Shown piece after piece: positions 1-4,342 of a stretch of 5,466 bases of DNA. A program made the translations under genes and the position numbers. A model generated the notes under the pieces. It worked only from the letters and a program-made list of their open reading frames with translations, was not told where the DNA came from and searched no databases. Numbering within the stretch: position 1 is the first letter of the stretch; each line of letters opens with the position of its first letter. The stretch is from Spirochaetales bacterium (GTDB lineage Bacteria; Spirochaetota; Spirochaetia; ARS1246), in contig JAFGHN010000015.1 of NCBI GenBank assembly GCA_016930115.1, forward strand, positions 1 to 5,466. The letters run 5' to 3'.

Positions 1-172
1 CACCTGCCGGAGCCATCCGGAATGCTGGGCGTATCCATGAAGGAGAAGCACCGATGCTTTCGGTTCGCCTTGAGGCCGGCGCTCCTCAAAGCAAAGCTTG
101 AGTCCCCCCCATCCTGAAAAATACGATCTTCCCTCATGGCTGGTAATGTTCACGATTCTCACTCCCGCTGAA
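1..172. other. Left-edge region without a supportable gene
   Basis: No gene can be supported here. On the + strand, frame 3 is open from the left edge to a TGA at 99-101 and frame 1 is open to a TGA at 115-117, so either could be the last few dozen codons of a gene starting outside the window. Neither shows a recognisable motif or strong codon bias. On the minus strand an ATG at 38-36 opens a frame running off the left edge, with no ribosome binding site in front of it. A TTG-initiated frame at 98-337 runs straight through the palindrome at 173-289 and is most likely not a gene. Confidence 0.4.
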
Positions 173-289
173 AGGCTGCTGACAAAACAATTAAAGGGCG
201 GCAGGAAGGCGATTTCGTATCTGTTTCCCGCGTGCGGTTCGAAGGAAATCGCCTTCCTGCCGGCTACATTAGGGGTTTGTCAGCAGCCT
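173..289. repeat. Nested double inverted repeat (117-bp palindromic element)
   Basis: Two perfect inverted repeats are nested. The outer arms are 14 bp, AGGCTGCTGACAAA at 173-186 and its exact complement at 276-289. The inner arms are 18 bp, CGGCAGGAAGGCGATTTC at 199-216 and its exact complement at 245-262. Between outer and inner arms lie 12 bases on the left (187-198) and 13 on the right (263-275), and the loop is 28 bases (217-244). A single strand would fold into a long two-segment hairpin with one roughly symmetric internal loop. No U-tract follows either side, so a simple intrinsic terminator is unlikely. No transposase is encoded and I see no convincing target-site duplication. The form suits a dispersed palindromic repeat (REP/MITE-like) or a structured RNA. 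Whether it recurs in the genome cannot be seen from here. Confidence 0.8.
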
Positions 290-307
290 GCCAACATGTT
301 ACTTCCA

Positions 308-336
308 TTTTCAGACGTTTGGCCATACCTTATATG
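308..336 (+). promoter_or_regulatory. Possible sigma-70-type promoter for ada
   Basis: TTTTCA at 308-313 and TATATG at 331-336 are separated by 17 bases. Each matches the sigma-70 consensus at 4 of 6 positions. The expected start of transcription, near 343, would leave only about 17 bases before the ada start at 360, just enough to include the ribosome binding site. The palindrome at 173-289 ends 18 bases upstream of the -35 box. The prediction rests on a weak consensus match and position only. Confidence 0.35.
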
Positions 337-346
337 AAATAGCTAC

Positions 347-353
347 GGTGAGG
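347..353 (+). promoter_or_regulatory. Ribosome binding site of ada
   Basis: GGTGAGG lies 6 bases before the ATG at 360. This favours that ATG over the in-frame GTG at 348, which would lie inside this site and has no purine-rich sequence of its own upstream. Confidence 0.6.
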
Positions 354-359
354 CGGGTG

Positions 360-1448
360 ATGGTTACTGAAGAAATGATAAAGAAAATACCCAAGGTGGA
401 GCTCCACGATCATCTCGACGGCGGACTCCGGCCGCAGACCATCGTCGAGCTTGCCGACGAACAGGGCGTGAAAGAGTTACCGTCACGTGACCCGGACGAG
501 CTCGCCGCGTGGTTTCATCGCGGGGCAGACCGCAAAAGCCTCTCCCTGTATCTGGAGGGCTTTGCGATGACCGTCTCGGTGATGCAGACCCGTGAGGCCC
601 TCAGGCGCGTGGCATACGAAGCGATGGAAGACCTGGCGAAGCAGAACGTCGTCTACGCGGAAATCAGATTTGCGCCGATCCAGCACCTCGAACGGGGACT
701 GAATCTTGAAGCGGTGGTGGAGGCAGTGCTTGCCGGTCTTAACGAAGGTTCAAAAAAATTCAACATCGCCTATGGTCTGATACTCTGCGCGATGCGGCAC
801 CAGGGCTCGGATTACTCCCTTGAGATCGCGGAGCTGGCCGTGTCATTCCAGGACCGGGGCGTTGTGGGGTTCGATATCGCCGGAGACGAGTTCGGTCACC
901 CGCCCAAGCGCCACCTTGAAGCCTTCCAATATATCCGGAACAAGAATTTCAATATCACGATACATGCCGGCGAAGCCTTCGGCCCGGAGTCAATCTGGCA
1001 GGCGGTGCAGATTTGCGGCACCCACCGCATCGGGCACGGAACCAGGCTCATCGAAGATATTGTCGCCCACGGAACCCGTATCGAACACATGGGAAGCCTG
1101 GCCCATTTTCTTAAGGACAAGCGTGTTCCCTTTGAAATGTGCCTCTCATCCAACCTGCAGACGGGTGTCGTGAAGAGTATCGAGGAGCACCCGTTCAATA
1201 TGCTGTACAAGAACTCCTTCAGGGTGCTCCTTTGCGCGGACAACCGCCTGATGAGCAACACCAACCTGTCGAAGGAGATGCTGCTCGCGTCTGACAGCTA
1301 CGGGCTAAACCTGCGTGACCTGGAGAAGCTTTCGATCAACGCCATGAAATCGGCTTTTCTCCACTACAACGACCGTATCCGGATTATTTACGACGTGTTG
1401 AAGCCGGGATTCGCCAAAATCCGCGAAGAATCGGACCCGTACGACTGA
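360..1448 (+). CDS. add: Adenosine deaminase
   Basis: A 362-residue zinc-dependent cytosolic enzyme that hydrolyses adenosine (and usually deoxyadenosine) to inosine and ammonia in purine salvage. The metal and active-site set of the family is visible: the HxH zinc ligands H16 and H18 in ELHDHLDGG, G175 in DIAGDE (purine N3 contact), H202 and catalytic E205 in IHAGEA, H226 in RIGHGTRL, and zinc-ligand D294 in CADNRLMSN. Vertebrate and E. coli enzymes have a second Asp after the last ligand (DD). Here it is Asn295, as in the DNRLMS subgroup known from actinobacterial adenosine deaminases. The SSNLQTG and INAMKSAF segments also match that subgroup. ATG 360 is preferred because GGTGAGG precedes it by 6 bases; GTG 348 would add four residues. 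Length is normal. It converges on deoD, which encodes the next step. Deamination of another 6-aminopurine is possible, but adenosine is the best call. Confidence 0.93.
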   Translation: MVTEEMIKKIPKVELHDHLDGGLRPQTIVELADEQGVKELPSRDPDELAAWFHRGADRKSLSLYLEGFAMTVSVMQTREALRRVAYEAMEDLAKQNVVYAEIRFAPIQHLERGLNLEAVVEAVLAGLNEGSKKFNIAYGLILCAMRHQGSDYSLEIAELAVSFQDRGVVGFDIAGDEFGHPPKRHLEAFQYIRNKNFNITIHAGEAFGPESIWQAVQICGTHRIGHGTRLIEDIVAHGTRIEHMGSLAHFLKDKRVPFEMCLSSNLQTGVVKSIEEHPFNMLYKNSFRVLLCADNRLMSNTNLSKEMLLASDSYGLNLRDLEKLSINAMKSAFLHYNDRIRIIYDVLKPGFAKIREESDPYD

Positions 1449-1460
1449 TAGCTACCACTG

Positions 1461-1515
1461 GTGGCGGCCGCCGGCCCGGCGCGACCCCGCGCGCCTGGGC
1501 GCCGGTGAGACGCCC
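1461..1515. terminator. GC-rich hairpin cluster between convergent ada and deoD
   Basis: The 74-bp spacer between the two stop codons is almost pure G+C between 1461 and 1505. GGCGCG (1478-1483) pairs with CGCGCC (1490-1495) around a 6-base loop, and an outer CCGGC/GCCGG pair (1471-1475 with 1501-1505) can extend it. A competing stem, GGGCG (1497-1501) with CGCCC (1511-1515), overlaps the right arm. No T-run flanks the stems in either direction, so they are not textbook intrinsic terminators. They may still slow polymerase or protect 3' ends of both convergent transcripts. The function is inferred; the stems themselves are plain. Confidence 0.35.
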
Positions 1516-1522
1516 GCACCCT

Positions 1523-2230
1523 CTATATCGATACCGCCGTTTCCAGGGCGAGCTTCATCATATCCGTGAAGGACTTTTCCCTGTCCGCTGAGCTGACATG
1601 CTCCTTTGTGACAAGACTGTCGCTGACTGTGAGGATCGTTAGGGCGGCGACGCCAAACCGCGCGGCAAGGGTATACAAAGCCGATGATTCCATCTCAACG
1701 GCAAGCACTCCGTAGGCTGCCCAGAGTTTCCAGCCATCGGGATCCTCGCCGTAAAACGTATCTTCCGAGAGGATGTTTCCTACTTTCACCGGTATGCCAA
1801 GCTCCGCGGCGTTATCAAATGCCGTTTTTAGAAGCGCAAAGCTCGCGGCGGGGGCAAAATCCATCCCGTTGAAACGTATCCGGTTCATGCTCGAATCGGT
1901 GCATGCGCTCTGTGCAAGAACAATGTCACGCAGCCGAACATCCGGCTGCAGGCTCCCGCAACTGCCGATGCGCATGAGGTTCTTCACGCCATAGTCGTTG
2001 ACAAGCTCGTTGACATAGATCGAAAGCGACGGCATCCCCATCCCGGAGCCCTGAACCGAAACCCGCTTTCCTTTGTAGGTTCCGGTGTAACCGTACATCC
2101 CCCGGACTTCGTTGTAGCAGACCGCGTTTTCAAGGAAGTGTTCCGCCACAAATCGCGCCCGTAGCGGGTCTCCAGGAAGCAGAATCGTCTCCGCGATATC
2201 GCCTTTTTTCGCGCCGATATGAATGCTCAT
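1523..2230 (-). CDS. deoD: Purine nucleoside phosphorylase, DeoD (hexameric, PNP-I) type
   Basis: A 235-residue cytosolic enzyme that phosphorolyses purine (deoxy)nucleosides to free base and (deoxy)ribose-1-phosphate. The sequence follows E. coli DeoD so closely that residue numbers coincide: H4, the phosphate-binding set G20, R24 (LPGDPLRAR), R43 (EVRGM) and R87 with S90 (RIGSCGS), the ribose-binding E179-M180-E181 (VEMES), the catalytic acid D204 (TVSDS) and its partner R217 (ADREKS). It is therefore predicted to accept 6-amino and 6-oxo purines, as the hexameric class does. Start: two ATGs are adjacent (2233 and 2230). GGAGGGG at 2240-2234 lies 3 bases before ATG 2230 and touches ATG 2233, so 2230 is preferred. 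The gene is last in the rhomboid cluster, 11 bp after the preceding stop, and converges on the adenosine deaminase gene. All key residues are present. Confidence 0.96.
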   Translation of the reverse strand: MSIHIGAKKGDIAETILLPGDPLRARFVAEHFLENAVCYNEVRGMYGYTGTYKGKRVSVQGSGMGMPSLSIYVNELVNDYGVKNLMRIGSCGSLQPDVRLRDIVLAQSACTDSSMNRIRFNGMDFAPAASFALLKTAFDNAAELGIPVKVGNILSEDTFYGEDPDGWKLWAAYGVLAVEMESSALYTLAARFGVAALTILTVSDSLVTKEHVSSADREKSFTDMMKLALETAVSI

Positions 2231-2233
2231 CAT

Positions 2234-2240
2234 CCCCTCC
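2234..2240 (-). promoter_or_regulatory. Strong ribosome binding site of deoD
   Basis: Read on the minus strand this is GGAGGGG, a near-ideal anti-16S match located between the stop codon of the upstream gene (2244-2242) and the deoD ATG at 2230. It decides the start in favour of the second of two tandem ATGs. It also implies that deoD is translated efficiently even if transcription comes through from the upstream genes. Confidence 0.7.
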
Positions 2241-2241
2241 G

Positions 2242-3024
2242 TTAGTACAACCGGTACGGTATTATCTCACCCACATCGATCCTGACGGTCACCTTCGCTT
2301 CGTATTCACCCGCGTCTATCACGATATACGGTGCTTCCGCCAGGACGACGCTTCCCCGTACCTCTTTCGGTTTGTTGAAGATGCGGGGCCGCAGATGCGC
2401 GCGAATCGCCTCTTTCGCCGCCTCCGCTACGGCCTCATACTTCCCGCTCGCACCGGCGAACATGCTTGCCCTGCCCCGGCCGGTGGCGTTGTGATAGATA
2501 TTGCTCTGCATCATCCTGAGCCAGCGGAGCTGATGATCCTTTGGAAAGTAACGCACATAGGCATGCAGTAAATTACCTTCAGTCCAGGTTTCGGCGATGG
2601 AGAGACCGGGATCTCCCCAGGGTATCTGGGCCACAGGATCAAAGGTAAACAACTCGTCCACTTTGCGGGTTGCGTCAGACGGTGTGTACAGGAAGGTATA
2701 TCCGTAGATCATCCCGCTAAAAACGTACCGGGCTTCCTCGAGTATGCGGGTATAAGCTTCTTCATCGGTTTGTTGAGCTCCCCCCTCGGTTTCCACAAAG
2801 GGGTCCAGCTCAACCCAGAAATCGCCGGTGAGGACCGGATCGGTATCCAGAGCGTACATCCCCGCCGGGATGCCGAACAACAGGACCGCAAAAACGAACA
2901 TGTGCCACGCTCTTTTGGAGAAGCCCGGCCTCATACGCCGTCTCATGCGGCGTGCTGCCGTATGGCGCGCCTGCCGCAGCTTTCGGTAGCGAGGGTTTCG
3001 CCCGGCATTATCTGAATCTGCCAT
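2242..3024 (-). CDS. Unrecognised single-span membrane or exported protein
   Basis: A 260-residue protein that I do not recognise. Residues 9-38 are extremely basic, dominated by Arg (for example RRMRRRMRPG at 25-34). A hydrophobic segment at about 40-59 (WHMFVFAVLLFGIPAGMYAL) follows, then a soluble domain of about 200 residues. The positive-inside rule places the N-terminus in the cytoplasm and the large domain outside the inner membrane. The segment could be a signal anchor or a signal peptide cleaved near Ala58. The domain ends in a predicted beta-rich stretch (IVIDAGEYEAKVTVRIDVGE at 235-254), with a helical, Ala-rich part before it. The start at 3024 overlaps the rhomboid gene's 3' end by 17 bp and has only a weak AAGG upstream, suggesting translational coupling. 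A shorter protein from Met27 is possible but has no ribosome binding site. Gene overlap with the protease makes a shared envelope role plausible but unproven. Confidence 0.75.
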   Translation of the reverse strand: MADSDNAGRNPRYRKLRQARHTAARRMRRRMRPGFSKRAWHMFVFAVLLFGIPAGMYALDTDPVLTGDFWVELDPFVETEGGAQQTDEEAYTRILEEARYVFSGMIYGYTFLYTPSDATRKVDELFTFDPVAQIPWGDPGLSIAETWTEGNLLHAYVRYFPKDHQLRWLRMMQSNIYHNATGRGRASMFAGASGKYEAVAEAAKEAIRAHLRPRIFNKPKEVRGSVVLAEAPYIVIDAGEYEAKVTVRIDVGEIIPYRLY

Positions 3025-3652
3025 CGCGAAAGAATACCTTGATCGGGTTGATGCCGATCCGCGTTACGAAGTAGAGGTAAGCGATGGCAAATCCTGCGAG
3101 GTGGGTTAAGTGCGCCACGCTGCTGCGGTAGTTGAAAACCTGGGAGAAAACCGCGATTGCGGTGAATACCAGCACGAGAATCGGCGCTCTCATCGGGATG
3201 ATCCCCATGACGTAGATCATCGATGAAGGGAAATAGGTAGCGAAAGCAAGGAGCACCGCATAGACGGCCCCGGAAGCCCCGAGAAGAAACACGTTGTACT
3301 GTCCTGTGAGCCGGTAAATGACGAAGGAGAAAATCCCGGCAAGCACGCCTGTGGAAAGGTAGAAAAGGAGGAACTCGTGGCTTCCCATCCTCCGCTCAAC
3401 CTGATTACCAAAGAAGAAAAGCCCGAGCATGTTAAAAAGGATGTGGGAGATGCTGCCGTGGGTAAACATGTAGGTGAAGAACTGCCAGTACCAGTTGTAC
3501 CGGATGACATACGCCGGGCTCAGGACCAGATACGCAAGCGATTGCGGAGCAATGTTGTTTATCAGGAAAACAAGTATATTGAGCCCGATAATGATAAAGG
3601 CCGCGTTATAAAACTTGTATTGAAACGGCCGCCTCAAAAGTGACGTCTTCAT
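3008..3652 (-). CDS. Rhomboid-family intramembrane serine protease
   Basis: A 214-residue polytopic inner-membrane protein that would cut transmembrane segments of other proteins within the membrane. About six membrane helices are visible (roughly 17-34, 57-81, 93-113, 121-141, 152-173, 181-198). The catalytic nucleophile is S127 in the GxSG motif (LLGASGAVYA). The general base is H184 in HLTHLAGFAIA. H70 and N74 in SHILFNMLGLFFFG occupy the usual oxyanion-supporting HxxxN position on helix 2. The dyad is intact, so it should be an active protease rather than an inactive homologue. The short cytosolic N-terminus and size suit the basic bacterial six-helix class. Start: ATG 3652 is chosen because a promoter-like pair at 3688-3660 overlaps the 14 extra codons that ATG 3694 would add, and those codons look unrelated to the family. 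The first gene of the leftward cluster, it overlaps the next gene by 17 bp. Its substrate is unknown. Confidence 0.92.
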   Translation of the reverse strand: MKTSLLRRPFQYKFYNAAFIIIGLNILVFLINNIAPQSLAYLVLSPAYVIRYNWYWQFFTYMFTHGSISHILFNMLGLFFFGNQVERRMGSHEFLLFYLSTGVLAGIFSFVIYRLTGQYNVFLLGASGAVYAVLLAFATYFPSSMIYVMGIIPMRAPILVLVFTAIAVFSQVFNYRSSVAHLTHLAGFAIAYLYFVTRIGINPIKVFFRDGRFR

Positions 3653-3659
3653 TGCATAC

Positions 3660-3688
3660 AAAATAAGTGCTTTACCCTGGCCGGTCAA
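3660..3688 (-). promoter_or_regulatory. Promoter for the rhomboid cluster, probably leaderless
   Basis: On the minus strand, TTGACC (3688-3683, 5 of 6 to the -35 consensus) and TATTTT (3665-3660, 4 of 6 to the -10 consensus) are exactly 17 bases apart. The expected transcription start, about 7 bases past the -10, falls at or next to the ATG at 3652, so the mRNA would have no leader. This fits the absence of any ribosome binding site before that ATG. Confidence 0.5.
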
Positions 3689-3699
3689 CCGCATACACT
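3671..3699 (+). promoter_or_regulatory. Possible promoter for rlmE, overlapping the opposite promoter
   Basis: TTTACC (3671-3676) and TACACT (3694-3699) are 17 bases apart and each matches the sigma-70 consensus at 4 of 6 positions. The predicted start near 3706 is only about 5 bases before the rlmE ATG at 3711, so this transcript too would be almost leaderless. The only purine run, AGGA at 3706-3709, is a single base from the ATG and too close to act as a ribosome binding site. The -35 box of the opposite promoter lies inside this promoter's spacer. Confidence 0.35.
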
Positions 3700-3706
3700 G
3701 CGGTCA
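3682..3706. promoter_or_regulatory. Inverted and direct repeats in the divergent promoter region
   Basis: ACCGCA (3688-3693) and TGCGGT (3699-3704) form a perfect 6-bp inverted repeat around TACAC, centred on the putative rlmE -10 box. In addition CGGTCA occurs twice in direct orientation, at 3682-3687 and 3701-3706, 19 bp apart, or about two helical turns. Both arrangements are typical of binding sites for a dimeric regulator. At this length chance cannot be excluded. The site is a candidate operator controlling both directions. Confidence 0.3.
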
Positions 3707-3710
3707 GGAT

Positions 3711-4310
3711 ATGGCGAGAGAACAGGACCACTACACAAAACGCGCGTTACAGGAGGGGTATCCGGCGCGATCGGTGTACAAACTCGAAGAGATCCAGAAC
3801 AGGTTCGGCATAATCGGTAAGGGTGCACGGGTGCTCGATATCGGCGCTTCGCCGGGCAGTTTCAGCATGTATGCCCTCAAGGCGGCGGGCGCCGGATCGG
3901 TGGTCGCGGTCGATCTCAAGAACGAAGCGCCGCCGCTTCCCGGGAACCGGTTCACCTTTCTCCAGGGCGACGCGTTTTCAGAGCCGGTCATATCGATGAT
4001 CCGCGAGCACGGACCGTACCACTGCGTCCTGAGTGACGCCGCGCCTTCCACCACCGGTAACCGCACCGTCGACACCGCCCGTTCGTTCAATCTTGCCCGG
4101 CAGGCGATATCTCTCGCTTGCGGGGTCCTCGTTCCTTCAGGCAACATCGTGGTCAAGGTGTTCCAGAGCGGCGAGGAGAAGGAACTTCTCGATGCGCTCA
4201 AGACTTCCTTCACCAGCGCGAGAATGGTGAAACCCAAGGCAAGCAGGAAAGAGTCGTTTGAGGTCTTTCTTGTCGCGACCGGTTACCGGGGGCCCCACAG
4301 GGACCACTGA
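3711..4310 (+). CDS. rlmE: 23S rRNA (uridine-2'-O-)-methyltransferase RlmE (RrmJ/FtsJ family)
   Basis: A 199-residue SAM-dependent enzyme of the RrmJ/FtsJ family, which in E. coli methylates the 2'-OH of U2552 in the 23S rRNA A-loop at a late step of 50S assembly. The K-D-K-E catalytic tetrad is complete: K24 (RSVYKLEEI), D109 (VLSDAAPS), K149 (VVKVFQ) and E184 (FEVFLVATG), matching K38, D124, K164 and E199 of E. coli. The SAM-binding loop is VLDIGASPGSF at 41-51, with acidic D68 at the end of the next strand and D87 in QGDAF. Ten residues shorter than the E. coli protein, mainly at the N-terminus, which is normal for the family. No later in-frame ATG is plausible and there is no usable ribosome binding site, in keeping with a near-leaderless transcript. 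Divergent from the rhomboid gene; 32 bp before a same-strand envelope hydrolase. Confidence 0.94.
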   Translation: MAREQDHYTKRALQEGYPARSVYKLEEIQNRFGIIGKGARVLDIGASPGSFSMYALKAAGAGSVVAVDLKNEAPPLPGNRFTFLQGDAFSEPVISMIREHGPYHCVLSDAAPSTTGNRTVDTARSFNLARQAISLACGVLVPSGNIVVKVFQSGEEKELLDALKTSFTSARMVKPKASRKESFEVFLVATGYRGPHRDH

Positions 4311-4342
4311 ATGACCTGGACGGAAGGCAGGAACCGGCCGAT

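Noticed and set aside
66..81. Short hairpin around CGCC...GGCG as a possible terminator of an upstream gene
   Set aside because: The stem is only 4 bp, there is no T-run on either strand and no supported gene ends here.
234..250. GGTTCGAA resembling a tRNA T-loop, hence a possible tRNA or attachment site
   Set aside because: The flanking bases do not form the T-arm stem, and no acceptor, D or anticodon arm can be found around it. It lies in and next to the loop of the palindrome.
98..337. A 79-codon TTG-started open frame upstream of ada
   Set aside because: It runs through both arms of the palindrome at 173-289, has no ribosome binding site and no recognisable motif. Its reading frame is probably a by-product of the repeat.
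3653..3694. Longer rhomboid start at ATG 3694
   Set aside because: It lacks a ribosome binding site, adds 14 residues unlike family members, and overlaps a well-spaced promoter pair that would drive the shorter form.
3731..4237. Long antisense frame (168 codons) within rlmE
   Set aside because: It is a mirror of the GC-rich coding frame. The sense strand encodes a complete RlmE with all catalytic residues, and the antisense product has no motif.
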